This document shows, one piece after another, positions 8,146 to 17,592 of a stretch of 64,000 nt of DNA (the stretch's first letter is position 1; each line of letters begins with the position of its first letter). The notes under the pieces were generated by a model. That model did no database searches and was not told the origin of the DNA. It worked only from the letters and a program-made list of their open reading frames with translations. The stretch covers positions 28,974-92,973 of the forward strand of contig CALBGI010000011.1 in NCBI GenBank assembly GCA_937893675.1, read 5' to 3'. Origin of the DNA: an uncultured Blautia sp. Lineage in GTDB: Bacteria > Bacillota > Clostridia > Lachnospirales > Lachnospiraceae. The position numbers were made by a program, and so were the translations under genes.

Positions 8146-9273
8146 ATGGATTTATTGGAATGCAGAAACGAGATTGACAGAATAGACAGAGAAATTCTCC
8201 GCCTGTTTGAGGAACGAATGGAAGTCGCGGAGTCGGTGGCTGCCTACAAGATCAGAACCGGAAAGCAGGTACTGGATCCTGAGCGGGAAAAAGAAAAGAT
8301 CAGGACGCTGAAAGCCCTGGCGCACGGAGAGTTTAACGCACTGGGAGCGCAGGAACTGTTTCAGCAGATCATGGCGATCAGCCGGAAGCGTCAGTACCAG
8401 CTTCTCACAGAAAACAAGGCGGAGGAGACGTCGGAATTTCAGGAGGTAAGTGAGATTCCCTTAAAGGATGTGCGGGTTGTGTTTCAGGGGGTGGAAGGCG
8501 CCTACAGCTATGCAGCCATGCGAGCGTATTTTGACAGTGAGATTGAAAGCTGCCATGTAAGAACCTGGCGGGACGCCATGGAAATGGTATCTGAGGGGCA
8601 GGCAGATTATGCAGTGCTTCCCATAGAGAATTCCACTGCCGGGATCGTGGCTGACATTTATGATCTGCTTACGGAGTACCGTCTTTACATTGTGGGAGAG
8701 CAGATCATTCCGGTGGAGCATGTCCTGCTGGGGCTTCCGGGGACAGCGCTGTCAGAGATCAAAACGGTCTTTTCTCATCCGCAGGGGCTGGCGCAGTGCA
8801 AGCCTTTTCTGGAAGAGCATCCGGGCTGGAAGGGTGTGGAGGCAGCCAATACGGCCATGGCGGCCCGCAAGGTGGCTGAGGAAAAAGACAGATCGCAGGC
8901 AGCTATTGCAAGCCGGGAGGCGGGAGAGGTCTACGGCCTTTCTGTTCTTATGGAGCATATATGCCGCAATGAAGCCAACGTCACACGCTTTATCGTTGTG
9001 GGAAAGGATGCTGTCTACATGAGAAATGCACAAAAAATCAGCGTCTGTTTTGAGCTTCCCCATGCCAGCGGAAGTCTTTATCACATGCTTTCCCACATTA
9101 TTTACAACGGACTGAATATGACGAAGATCGAATCCCGTCCCATTGCGGGCAAAACATGGGAATACCGGTTTTTTGTGGACTTTGACGGGAATCTTAAGGA
9201 CAGCGCAGTGGAGAATGCCCTGCGGGGACTTTGCGCGGAGGCAAACCGCATGCGTGTGCTGGGAAATTACTGA
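8146..9273 (+). CDS. pheA: Bifunctional chorismate mutase / prephenate dehydratase
   Basis: 375 residues, making phenylpyruvate from chorismate by two steps of phenylalanine synthesis. Residues 1-90 are an AroQ-type chorismate mutase (DRIDREILRLFEERMEVAESVAAYK). Residues about 108-285 are prephenate dehydratase, with GVEGAYSYAA, IENSTAGIV and the essential NVTRF motif near 277. The C-terminal ACT domain carries KIESRP, the phenylalanine feedback site. It starts 7 bases after folC. Domain order and length match the usual PheA. Confidence 0.95.
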   Translation: MDLLECRNEIDRIDREILRLFEERMEVAESVAAYKIRTGKQVLDPEREKEKIRTLKALAHGEFNALGAQELFQQIMAISRKRQYQLLTENKAEETSEFQEVSEIPLKDVRVVFQGVEGAYSYAAMRAYFDSEIESCHVRTWRDAMEMVSEGQADYAVLPIENSTAGIVADIYDLLTEYRLYIVGEQIIPVEHVLLGLPGTALSEIKTVFSHPQGLAQCKPFLEEHPGWKGVEAANTAMAARKVAEEKDRSQAAIASREAGEVYGLSVLMEHICRNEANVTRFIVVGKDAVYMRNAQKISVCFELPHASGSLYHMLSHIIYNGLNMTKIESRPIAGKTWEYRFFVDFDGNLKDSAVENALRGLCAEANRMRVLGNY

Positions 9274-9294
9274 AAAGAAAGAAGAATAAAACAT

Positions 9295-10617
9295 ATGATT
9301 AAGGCACGAATCGACGAATGTATTCTGTACCGGGATTTCCAGCAGGGGGAAATCCTGGAGGAAATGGCAGATCTGATCAATACCTGCGCACAGAGCCAGG
9401 AGGAGCTGTTTTCCAAAAAAACGGTTTTTTTCAAGTGCGTCAACGCGTTGGCGGAAATGGCGGGACTGTATGGATTTTCCGGAAATCTCTGGCATAACTA
9501 TCTGACTTTTTTGCTGGTGAACCACGAAAATGCGTTCAGTACAGCCTGTGAGATCAAAGGAACGGTAAAAGGAAGCATCAACGCCCTTGCACTGTCTGAT
9601 TTTTCTGTTTTCAAGGAGCTCTATGCCTTTGACTGGCTTATTTTGGATGAATGCTATCACACCGACTGCTGCCGGATTCTTACGAACTACGAAAATGTAG
9701 ATGACAGCAGCAAGATGTTCAACAGCCGTATTTGCGAGCGTATCTGCAGTATGAGCAAAACACTTGCCGCTGCTGCGACAGCAGAAGAATTTATGGAGGA
9801 TATGGTCCGGTTCTACAAAGATTTCGGCGTAGGCAAGCTGGGGCTCCACAAGGCGTTCCGGGTGGAAACGGATGCAGACGGAAGAGCTGTGATCGCGCCC
9901 ATTACAAAAATTGCACATGTGAAGCTTGAGGATCTGGTGGGCTATGAGCTTGCCAAGGAAAAGCTGATCGCGAACACAGAAGCCTTTGTTCAGGGGCGAA
10001 AGGCCAATAACTGTCTGCTTTTCGGAGATGCAGGCACGGGCAAATCCTCCAGTATCAAAGGCATCCTCAATCGCTATTACGAGGACGGTCTCCGGATCAT
10101 AGAAGTTTACAAGCACCAGTTCCAATATCTGAACGATGTGATCGCGCAGATTAAAAACCGCAATTATAAATTTATCATCTATATGGATGATCTGTCCTTT
10201 GAGGAATTTGAGATAGAATACAAATATCTCAAGGCAGTCATTGAGGGCGGTCTTGAGAAAAAACCGGACAATATTTTGATCTATGCCACCAGCAACCGGC
10301 GCCATCTGGTGCGGGAACGCGCAGGCGACAAGCTGGAGATCATGGACGAGGACGATCTGCATTCTTCCGATACCGTGCAGGAGAAGCTTTCCCTGGTATA
10401 TCGTTTTGGCGTCCGGATTTATTTCGGTGCGCCTAACAAAAAGGAATTTCAGAATATCGTTTCTGTTTTGGCAAAGCGTTACGGGGTCAATCTGCCGGAA
10501 GAAAAGCTGCAGCTGGAGGCAAACCGCTGGGAGCTTTCCCACGGCGGCATGACCGGACGGACGGCGCAGCAGTTTATTGATTATCTTCTGGGAACAGAAG
10601 AGGAACAGATGAATTAG
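9295..10617 (+). CDS. AAA+ ATPase of the DUF815 family
   Basis: 440 residues. The N-terminal 200 residues are helical with no motif I know. From about residue 210 (LEDLVGYELAKEKLIANTEAF) the DUF815 ATPase begins: Walker A GDAGTGKSSS near 243, Walker B-like FIIYMDDLSFEEFE near 296, and sensor-type IYATSNRRHLVRER near 326. DUF815 proteins are widespread in bacteria but their biochemical role is not settled. It starts 21 bases after pheA and is followed directly by ppx and ppk, which may hint at a link to polyphosphate or stress; that is only context. Confidence 0.88.
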   Translation: MIKARIDECILYRDFQQGEILEEMADLINTCAQSQEELFSKKTVFFKCVNALAEMAGLYGFSGNLWHNYLTFLLVNHENAFSTACEIKGTVKGSINALALSDFSVFKELYAFDWLILDECYHTDCCRILTNYENVDDSSKMFNSRICERICSMSKTLAAAATAEEFMEDMVRFYKDFGVGKLGLHKAFRVETDADGRAVIAPITKIAHVKLEDLVGYELAKEKLIANTEAFVQGRKANNCLLFGDAGTGKSSSIKGILNRYYEDGLRIIEVYKHQFQYLNDVIAQIKNRNYKFIIYMDDLSFEEFEIEYKYLKAVIEGGLEKKPDNILIYATSNRRHLVRERAGDKLEIMDEDDLHSSDTVQEKLSLVYRFGVRIYFGAPNKKEFQNIVSVLAKRYGVNLPEEKLQLEANRWELSHGGMTGRTAQQFIDYLLGTEEEQMN

Positions 10618-10634
10618 AAAGAGGGGTGGATACT

Positions 10635-12170
10635 ATGGCAATGACAACCTTTGCCGCCATTGACCTGGGCTCTTATGAAGTCAGCATGAAAATTTTTGAG
10701 CTGTCCAGAAAAACGGGATTTCACGAGCTTAACGATATCCGGTACCGCATAGAAATAGGCAAGGATGCCTATTCCGTTGGGCGCATCCCTATGGAAACCG
10801 TGGATGTGCTCTGCGAAGTGCTCATGGATTTTAAAAGGATCATGAAAGAGTATGGAGCAGAGGAATACCGGGCCTGTGCCACCAGCGCCTTCCGCTCGCT
10901 GGAAAATCCGATCATTGTGTTGGAACAGATTTATCAGAGAACCGGCATCCGCGTGGAGATATTGAGTAATGCGGAGCAGCATTTTCTGGGCTACAAATCC
11001 ATTGCCGCCATTGAGAGCGGCTTCAAAAAAATGATCCAGAAAGGCACCGCGATCCTGGACGTGGGCGGGGGAAGCCTGCAGGTTTCCCTTTTCGACAAGG
11101 ACACCCTGGTAACCACCCAGAGTCTTAAGATCGGAAGCCTACGTATTCGGGAACGGCTGAAAAGCCTGGAAAAAACCAGCAACCATTATGAGCAGCTGGT
11201 GGAGGAATTTATCCGCAATGACCTTATGGCCTTTCAGCGTCTCTATCTGAAAGAACGGGATATCAAGAATGTGATCCTCATGGGAGATTTTCTGACGGAT
11301 ACTATTTTCCGGGAGGAGCGTCAGGATAACATTATCACAAAAGAAGAATTTATGAACCGTTACGAGAATACGGTTTCCAAACCGGACTATGTGCTTGCGC
11401 AGGAAATGGAGATCGATCCGGAATATGCGAGCCTCATTATTCCCACCATGGTCATTTGCAAAAACTTTATCGATATATTTAACGCGGAATCTCTGTGGGT
11501 GCCGGGCGTGTCTCTTATGGACGGAATCTGCTATGATTTTGGAGAAAAAAAGAAATTCATCAAGAGCGTCCACAATTTTGAAAATGATATTCTGGTAGCT
11601 TCCCGAAATATTGCAAAACGCTATTCCAGCGGAAAAAATCATATTCAGGGAACCACAAATCTGGCCCTCGCCATTTTTGACAGCATGAAAAAAATTCACG
11701 GTATGGGAGCAAGAGAGCGTCTTCTTCTGCAGATTGCGGTACAGCTTCATGACTGTGGAAAATACATCAGCATGGGCGATGTGGCGGAATGTTCCTACCG
11801 CATTATCATGGCGACGGAAATCATCGGCCTTTCCACAGAAGAGCGGCAGATCATCGCCAGCGCTGTGCGCTATAACACCACAGAGTTTGTCTACTATGAT
11901 AAGATTGAGGTGGAAAGCGGTGTGGACCGGAGGCGTTATCTTCTGATCGCCAAGCTTGCGGCGATCCTGCGTCTGGCAAATGCCATGGACCGGAGCCACT
12001 ATCAGAAGGTGCAGGGCCTTCGCGCGGTGCTGAAGGACCGGGAACTGCAGCTTATCATAGATTCTGACCGGGATTTCTCATTGGAGCTTGGACTTCTGAA
12101 AGACAAAGCAGCTTTTTTTGAGGAAGTGTTTGGAATTCATCTTGTGCTGAGACGCAAGAGAAAGATATAG
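10635..12170 (+). CDS. Ppx/GppA-family exopolyphosphatase or (p)ppGpp phosphatase with HD domain
   Basis: About 511 residues. Residues 1-300 form the actin-fold Ppx/GppA domain, with FAAIDLGSYEVSMKIFE (phosphate 1) and ILDVGGGSLQVSLF (phosphate 2). The C-terminal part carries an HD-type helical domain (LHDCGKYISM), as in longer Ppx proteins. The enzyme removes phosphate from polyphosphate and/or pppGpp. The ATG at 10635 was preferred because GAGGGGTGG lies 6 bases upstream; a GTG at 10626 would put that element inside the gene. Being next to ppk supports a polyphosphate role. Ppx and GppA cannot be separated by eye. Confidence 0.88.
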   Translation: MAMTTFAAIDLGSYEVSMKIFELSRKTGFHELNDIRYRIEIGKDAYSVGRIPMETVDVLCEVLMDFKRIMKEYGAEEYRACATSAFRSLENPIIVLEQIYQRTGIRVEILSNAEQHFLGYKSIAAIESGFKKMIQKGTAILDVGGGSLQVSLFDKDTLVTTQSLKIGSLRIRERLKSLEKTSNHYEQLVEEFIRNDLMAFQRLYLKERDIKNVILMGDFLTDTIFREERQDNIITKEEFMNRYENTVSKPDYVLAQEMEIDPEYASLIIPTMVICKNFIDIFNAESLWVPGVSLMDGICYDFGEKKKFIKSVHNFENDILVASRNIAKRYSSGKNHIQGTTNLALAIFDSMKKIHGMGARERLLLQIAVQLHDCGKYISMGDVAECSYRIIMATEIIGLSTEERQIIASAVRYNTTEFVYYDKIEVESGVDRRRYLLIAKLAAILRLANAMDRSHYQKVQGLRAVLKDRELQLIIDSDRDFSLELGLLKDKAAFFEEVFGIHLVLRRKRKI

Positions 12171-12179
12171 AGGTGGCAT

Positions 12180-14327
12180 ATGGATATCAAAAAATTTGAA
12201 AAACCGGAGAATTTTGTGAACCGGGAACTGAGCTGGCTGAAATTTAACGAACGCGTGCTTTCGGAGGCGAGAGACAAGACGATTCCGCTGTTTGAACGTC
12301 TGAAATTTCTGAGCATTACTTCATCCAACATGGATGAATTTTACATGGTCCGGGTGGCGTCCTTAAAAGACCAGGTACATGCGGGCTACACCAAGCCGGA
12401 CATTGCAGGACTTACCCCCAAGGAGCAGCTGAAGGAAATCGGCGTGCAGACACATGCCATTGTGCAGCAGCAGTACAGCACGCTGAACCGTTCCATTCTT
12501 CCTGCACTGGAAAAGGCAGGGCTTCACCTGGCGGCAAGGCACGAATCTCTGACAGAAAAACAGAGGGAATTTGTAGATATGTATTTTGAGGAAAATGTCT
12601 ATCCGGTTCTCACGCCCATGGCAATGGATTCCTCCAGACCTTTTCCGCTGATACGAAACAAATCCCTGAACATCGGCGCCCTTATTGCAAAAAAGGACAA
12701 AAAAGGGAAAAATGTACTGGAATTTGCCACTGTACAGGTTCCCTCCGTGCTTCCCCGCACGGTTGTGATCCCGTCCGAAAAAGATACGGATACCACGGTG
12801 ATTCTTCTGGAGGAAATTATTGAGCGGAATATCGGCAAGCTGTTTCTTGGATTTGATGTGGTATGCGCATATCCCTACCGTGTTATGAGAAACGCAGATC
12901 TCACGATTGACGAGGACGGGGCGGAGGATTTGCTGGTGGAGATCCAGAAGCAGCTGAAAAAGCGTCAGTGGGGCGAGGTCATCCGCCTGGAGGTTGCGGA
13001 GGACACGGACAAACGTCTTATGAAGATCCTGAAAACGGAGTTTTCCATTAAGGACGAGGATATTTTTTATATCAACGGGCCGCTGGATCTGACTATGCTC
13101 ATGAAGATTTACGGGCAGGAGGGCTATGACAAATATAAGACGCCGAAATACATGCCTGCGCCTGTGACCGCATTTCAGAATGACAGCGATATTTTCCGCG
13201 TGATCCGTCAGAAGGATGTGTTCCTGCATCATCCCTATATGAGCTTTGATCCTGTGGTGGATTTTGTGCGCCAGGCGGCAAAAGATCCGGATGTGCTTGC
13301 CATTAAACAGACCCTTTACCGTGTCAGCGGCAACTCCCCCATTATTGCGGCGCTTGCGCAGGCAGCGGAGAACGGGAAACAGGTTTCGGTTCTGGTGGAG
13401 CTGAAGGCCCGTTTTGACGAGGAGAACAATATTGTCTGGGCAAAACGTCTGGAAAAAGCAGGCTGTCATGTGATTTATGGTCTGGTGGGACTGAAGACAC
13501 ACAGCAAGATTACCCTAGTGGTACGTCGGGAAGAGGCGGGGATCCGCAGATATGTTCATCTGGCAACGGGCAATTACAATGATTCCACTGCAAAGCTTTA
13601 TACGGACTGCGGAATTTTTACCTGCGATGAGCGCATTGGTGAGGACGCAACGGCAGTATTCAATATGCTTTCCGGCTACTCTGAGCCCAAGCGGTGGAAC
13701 CGGCTGATCCTGGCGCCTATCTGGATGAAAGACAGATTCTTAAAGATGATTGAGCGTGAAGCCAACAATGCACAAAAAGGGCTTCCGGCAAAAATCCGCG
13801 CCAAGATGAACTCCCTGTGCGATCCGGTGATCATGTCCGCCCTCTGTGCGGCGTCCTCCTGCGGCGTAAAGATTGAGCTTCTGGTGCGAGGCATCTGCTG
13901 TTTGAAGGTGGGGATTCCCGGTGTAAGCGAAAATATCTCTGTGCGCTCCATTGTAGGAGATTTTCTGGAGCATGCGCGCATTTTCTATTTTGAAAACGGC
14001 GGAAGTCCGGAAATCTATATGGGAAGTGCTGACTGGATGCCGCGAAACCTTGACCGCCGTGTGGAGATCGTGTTCCCGGTCGAAGATGAAAGCATTAAGG
14101 AAGAGCTCTGCCATGTGCTGGATCTGGAGTTTCAGGACAACGTAAAAGCGCATATCCTGCAGCCGGACGGCACCTACGAAAAGCAGGACAAAAGAGGAAA
14201 GACTCTCGTCAATTCTCAGATGGAATTCTGCAGAGAAGCCACGGAACGGGCAAAGCAGGACAAAAAGAAAGAAAAGGCAAGGGTTTTCATTCCTGCGGAA
14301 CCGGCGGAGGAACCATTGGAGGAATAG
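12180..14327 (+). CDS. ppk1: Polyphosphate kinase
   Basis: 715 residues, the normal PPK1 length. It reversibly moves the terminal phosphate of ATP onto polyphosphate. Visible marks are the N-domain start ENFVNRELSWLKFNERVL, KQTLYRVSGNSPI, the autophosphorylated histidine within GLKTHSKITLV near residue 440, the ATGNYNDSTAKLYTD stretch, and the late NLDRRVEIVFPVEDE. The RBS AGAGGTGG precedes the ATG by 5 bases. It follows the ppx-like gene by 9 bases, so polymer making and breaking are co-transcribed. Confidence 0.96.
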   Translation: MDIKKFEKPENFVNRELSWLKFNERVLSEARDKTIPLFERLKFLSITSSNMDEFYMVRVASLKDQVHAGYTKPDIAGLTPKEQLKEIGVQTHAIVQQQYSTLNRSILPALEKAGLHLAARHESLTEKQREFVDMYFEENVYPVLTPMAMDSSRPFPLIRNKSLNIGALIAKKDKKGKNVLEFATVQVPSVLPRTVVIPSEKDTDTTVILLEEIIERNIGKLFLGFDVVCAYPYRVMRNADLTIDEDGAEDLLVEIQKQLKKRQWGEVIRLEVAEDTDKRLMKILKTEFSIKDEDIFYINGPLDLTMLMKIYGQEGYDKYKTPKYMPAPVTAFQNDSDIFRVIRQKDVFLHHPYMSFDPVVDFVRQAAKDPDVLAIKQTLYRVSGNSPIIAALAQAAENGKQVSVLVELKARFDEENNIVWAKRLEKAGCHVIYGLVGLKTHSKITLVVRREEAGIRRYVHLATGNYNDSTAKLYTDCGIFTCDERIGEDATAVFNMLSGYSEPKRWNRLILAPIWMKDRFLKMIEREANNAQKGLPAKIRAKMNSLCDPVIMSALCAASSCGVKIELLVRGICCLKVGIPGVSENISVRSIVGDFLEHARIFYFENGGSPEIYMGSADWMPRNLDRRVEIVFPVEDESIKEELCHVLDLEFQDNVKAHILQPDGTYEKQDKRGKTLVNSQMEFCREATERAKQDKKKEKARVFIPAEPAEEPLEE

Positions 14328-14332
14328 AATAA

Positions 14333-14596
14333 GTGAATTTTATATTTTATTACCTGATAGCCGTAAATGTGTTTACCTTTTCTCTTATGGGAGTTGACAA
14401 AAATCTTGCCAGAAACAGACAGTGGCGCATTTCAGAGCGGACGCTGTTTCTGGTAAGCTTCCTGGGCGGAAGCGTGGGTACCTGGCTTGGAATGTATCTG
14501 TTTCACCATAAAACCAGAAAAAAGAAATTTGTCATTGGGATTCCTGTGATACTATTGATACAGACAGGTCTTATACTTTGGCTTTTCCTAAAATAA
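14333..14596 (+). CDS. DUF1294 small membrane protein
   Basis: 87 residues with two clear membrane helices (about 4-22 and 63-86) and a third weaker one around the glycine-rich segment FLGGSVGTWLGMYLFHHKTRKKKF. That segment is the hallmark of DUF1294, a family of unknown function sometimes fused to cold-shock domains. The start is GTG at 14333, with GGAGG 10 bases upstream inside the end of ppk. It ends the folC operon, just before a terminator. Confidence 0.85.
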   Translation: MNFIFYYLIAVNVFTFSLMGVDKNLARNRQWRISERTLFLVSFLGGSVGTWLGMYLFHHKTRKKKFVIGIPVILLIQTGLILWLFLK

Positions 14597-14606
14597 CAAT
14601 ATGTGA

Positions 14607-14645
14607 AAATCCGTTAATCTTTGTTCCAGATTAGCGGATTTTTTT
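14607..14645 (+). terminator. Terminator of the folC-ppk operon
   Basis: Arms AAATCCGTTAATCT and AGATTAGCGGATTT (one G-T pair) with a 7-base loop are followed by a run of T, 10 bases after the DUF1294 stop. Confidence 0.88.
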
Positions 14646-14866
14646 ATGCGCTGCAGCACATTTTTTGCAAAAATATTTGGATTATACATATTTAAGTTTT
14701 GATTTTCCATTCAAATCTGCAATACAAATATATACAATATATACATAAAGAAGAAATAGAAGCATTGAAAAACAGTATTTTTGTACAAATTTGTGCTGCG
14801 TGTAAAAATTGAACGACTAAAAAATATACGAATCACGAAACATCTGATTCGGAAAGGAGATAAGGA
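14646..14866 (+). promoter_or_regulatory. Upstream region of the URO-D/ABC island
   Basis: About 220 very AT-rich bases before the URO-D-like gene. Two symmetric elements stand out: ACAAATTTGT (14785-14794) and perfect arms CGAATCA and TGATTCG (14829-14835 and 14845-14851), separated by 9 bases and ending just before the RBS AAAGGAGAT. Either could bind the YesN-like regulator encoded at the end of the island. No consensus -35/-10 pair was found, which would suit an activator-dependent promoter. Confidence 0.4.
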
Positions 14867-16057
14867 ATGACAAACAGGGAAAGAGAGCGCAAAACCTTAA
14901 ATTTTGAAAAACCGGAAGGCAGAGGCTCCGTAGAGGAAACCTTTTATCCATGGGTACTGACAACACAACGGTTCAAAAGTGAAGGGATGCCCGCAAAAAT
15001 CGCAGATGGGGCAAAGGATATTACAAATGATTTAGTTGGAAAGAAGGAAAATCAGGGAGAAACCTATTTCCCTGTATTGTGGGGCGAGGGCGTTATGAAA
15101 TATGAGGAGTACCTTGGCTTTGACCCCGTGCGGAGAATCACGTTTGTTCTTCCTTTCCGAAGGTTTGAGGAAAAGATTTTGGAGGAAACTCCGGAGCATG
15201 TGATCAAACAGGATATTTACGGAAGACATTTGATCCATTATGCAGGCTCTGAGGTGGAGCTGGAGTATAAGCATGTTGTTGAAAACGCAGAGGACTGGAA
15301 ACGATTGAAAGAGCATGCTTTGAAAGAACTAAAGACCCATTATACCGATGAAGCGATTTATGCTGCGTATTCTCCGTTAAAAGAAGGACATGACAGGGGC
15401 GACTATTCTATTCGCATGCATCTGGAGGGCTTTTTTTGGACGATCCGCGAGCTGATGGATTTTGAACCGGTATTATATGCTTTTTACGACGAGCCGGAGC
15501 TGCTGAAAGATATCAATGATTTCATCTGTGAAATCTATAAGGACAAGGTAATGAAGGTCCTTGAGCTTCTGCAGCCGGATGTGGTTTATTTTAACGAGGA
15601 TTTAAGCGGAGTAAACGGCCCTTTGATTTCTCCGGAATGTTTTGAGGAATTTGTCGGCTGTTATTATCGGGAGCTCATTCCTATGATGAAGGCAAGAGGC
15701 GTCGGAAATGTGATTGTAGATACGGACGGAGAATTTTCCAAACTGATCCCTAATTTTATCGATTGCGGAGTCGATGGATTTCTTCCCGTTGACGTGAACG
15801 CGGGAATGGATATCGTAAAAATAAGAGAGATGTTTCCGAAACTGAAATTTATCGGCGGATATAACAAGCTTTGTATTGCAGAGGGAAAAGAAGCGATTGA
15901 TGCGGAATTTGAAAGGCTGCTTCCTGTGATCAGAGGCGGCGGCTATATTCCGGGAGCAGATCATCAGGTTCCGCCATCTGCTTCTCTGGAAGATTACCGC
16001 TATTATATTAAACGCTTGAAAGAGGTTATGGAACAGGCAGGAGCAGATATTAAATAA
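14867..16057 (+). CDS. URO-D-superfamily protein (not haem-pathway HemE)
   Basis: 396 residues. The C-terminal two thirds show the uroporphyrinogen decarboxylase fold pattern: YFNEDLSGVNGPLISPECFEEFV, VDGFLPVDVNAGMDIVKIR, KLKFIGGYNKLCI and GGYIPGADHQVPPSASLEDYRYY. It lacks the N-terminal FMRQAGR arginine motif of true HemE, so a role in haem or sirohaem is unlikely. URO-D relatives also include methyltransferases such as MtaA, which use a zinc H-x-C motif; I cannot see that motif here. It heads an operon with a sugar-type ABC importer, so it may act on the imported compound. The activity is unknown. Confidence 0.8.
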   Translation: MTNRERERKTLNFEKPEGRGSVEETFYPWVLTTQRFKSEGMPAKIADGAKDITNDLVGKKENQGETYFPVLWGEGVMKYEEYLGFDPVRRITFVLPFRRFEEKILEETPEHVIKQDIYGRHLIHYAGSEVELEYKHVVENAEDWKRLKEHALKELKTHYTDEAIYAAYSPLKEGHDRGDYSIRMHLEGFFWTIRELMDFEPVLYAFYDEPELLKDINDFICEIYKDKVMKVLELLQPDVVYFNEDLSGVNGPLISPECFEEFVGCYYRELIPMMKARGVGNVIVDTDGEFSKLIPNFIDCGVDGFLPVDVNAGMDIVKIREMFPKLKFIGGYNKLCIAEGKEAIDAEFERLLPVIRGGGYIPGADHQVPPSASLEDYRYYIKRLKEVMEQAGADIK

Positions 16058-16076
16058 TGGGTATGAGGAGGCTCGT

Positions 16077-17591
16077 ATGGGCGAAAACATTTTGGAATTA
16101 AAAAATATAGTAAAAACATTTCCAGGTGTGAAAGCTCTGAATGGGATTGATTTTGAACTTCGCAGAGGAGAGGTACATGCGATCTGCGGCGAAAACGGCG
16201 CTGGAAAATCCACGCTCATGAAAGTTGTCTGCGGAGTATATCAGCCAAACAGCGGAGAAATCATTGTAAAAGGGGAAGCAAAGAAGTTCTCCAATCCATT
16301 GGAAGCATATGGAAGTGGTGTTTCAATTATTTTTCAGGAAACCAGTCTTTTTGAAAAAATGACGGTTTTGGACAACTTGTTTTTGGGACATGAAATCACA
16401 AAAAAGGCAGGGCTTCTGAGCATTATCGATTATGATGCCATGCAGAAGAAAGCAGAGGAGATTTTTAAACGTCTCAACACAGAAATGGATCTGAATGCGC
16501 TGGTAAGTTCTCTTGGAATGGCGCAAAAGCAGATGTGCGAAATAGCAAAAGCCTTGACATTTCAGGCAGATATCATTATTTTCGACGAACCCACCGCATC
16601 TTTGACACAACGGGAAGTGGATGCGCTGTTTCAGATCATCCAAAAGCTGAAGGCCGACGGACTGGGAATTGTATACATCAGTCACCGTCTGGAAGAAATT
16701 TTTGAGATTTGCGACAGAGTGACGGTCATTCGTGACGGCACCTACATCTCCACCAGCAATGTTGCAGAAACCAATAAAGACGCATTGGTGGCAGATATGG
16801 TTGGCCGTAAAATGGGAAATTATTATCCCAAAACCAATACGGTTATCGGCAATGAAATTTTGAGAGTCGAGCACTATTACGACGAGGGTTTTCTTGAAGA
16901 TGTTTCTTTCACATTGAGGGAAGGGGAAATTCTGGGCTTTGCCGGTCTGGCAGGAGCCGGTCGTACCGAGCTGATGCAGTCCTTATGCGGAATTACCGGA
17001 AAAGCGGCCGGAAAGGTCTATCTGGATGAAAGAGAGATCACCTGCAAAAATTATCTGGATGCAATGGAGAAGGGGATCGTCTACGTTTCGGAGGACAGAG
17101 GAAAATACGGATTGATCGTGGATATGAGCATTGAGCAGAATATCTCCCTGCCCCAAATTGACAAATTGAAAAACGCTTTCGGGAAACTGAATGTGAAAAA
17201 AGAAAAGGAGATCGGAGCAAAATACATAAAAGATATGCATATTAAGGCTCCGGATGGCGAATTTCTCGTAACCAATCTTTCCGGCGGAAATCAGCAGAAG
17301 GTTTCCGTATCCAAAGCCCTGGCTTTAAATCCGAAGATTCTGATCCTGGATGAGCCTACGCGGGGAGTCGATGTCAATGCAAAAGCGGAGATCCATAAGA
17401 TCATCAGCGAACTGACGGCGCAGGGGCTTACCATAATCCTGATTTCCTCAGAACTCCCGGAGCTTCTCGGGATGTGCGACCGGATTTATGTCATGAAAGA
17501 CGGATATATCGCAGATTGCCTGAACCGGGAGGAAGCAACCCAGGAGCGCATTCTCAGCATCGCGTTGGAAGCTAAGAAAGGAGGAAAATAA
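16077..17591 (+). CDS. Ribose/LsrA-type ABC importer ATPase (two ATPase domains)
   Basis: 504 residues with two fused ATP-binding domains, as in RbsA, MglA and LsrA. Domain 1 has Walker A GENGAGKST near residue 41 and Walker B DIIIFDEPTASLT near 164. Domain 2 has a degenerate Walker A, GLAGAGRTE, near 289, signature LSGGNQQKV near 401 and Walker B ILILDEPTRGVD near 422. The degenerate second P-loop is normal for the family. It powers uptake through the two permeases encoded next. The start is 19 bases after the URO-D gene, with GGAGG before the ATG. Confidence 0.92.
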   Translation: MGENILELKNIVKTFPGVKALNGIDFELRRGEVHAICGENGAGKSTLMKVVCGVYQPNSGEIIVKGEAKKFSNPLEAYGSGVSIIFQETSLFEKMTVLDNLFLGHEITKKAGLLSIIDYDAMQKKAEEIFKRLNTEMDLNALVSSLGMAQKQMCEIAKALTFQADIIIFDEPTASLTQREVDALFQIIQKLKADGLGIVYISHRLEEIFEICDRVTVIRDGTYISTSNVAETNKDALVADMVGRKMGNYYPKTNTVIGNEILRVEHYYDEGFLEDVSFTLREGEILGFAGLAGAGRTELMQSLCGITGKAAGKVYLDEREITCKNYLDAMEKGIVYVSEDRGKYGLIVDMSIEQNISLPQIDKLKNAFGKLNVKKEKEIGAKYIKDMHIKAPDGEFLVTNLSGGNQQKVSVSKALALNPKILILDEPTRGVDVNAKAEIHKIISELTAQGLTIILISSELPELLGMCDRIYVMKDGYIADCLNREEATQERILSIALEAKKGGK

Positions 17592-17592
17592 G

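Noticed and set aside
8752..10542. 596-residue open frame on the - strand opposite pheA and the AAA+ gene
   Set aside because: It lies antisense to two well-supported genes, shows no family motif and has a composition typical of reverse-frame shadows.
14867..16057. Reading the URO-D gene as hemE of haem or cobalamin synthesis
   Set aside because: The N-terminal arginine motif of HemE is missing and its neighbours are sugar-transport genes; the cobalamin operon lies 20 kb away and does not use HemE.
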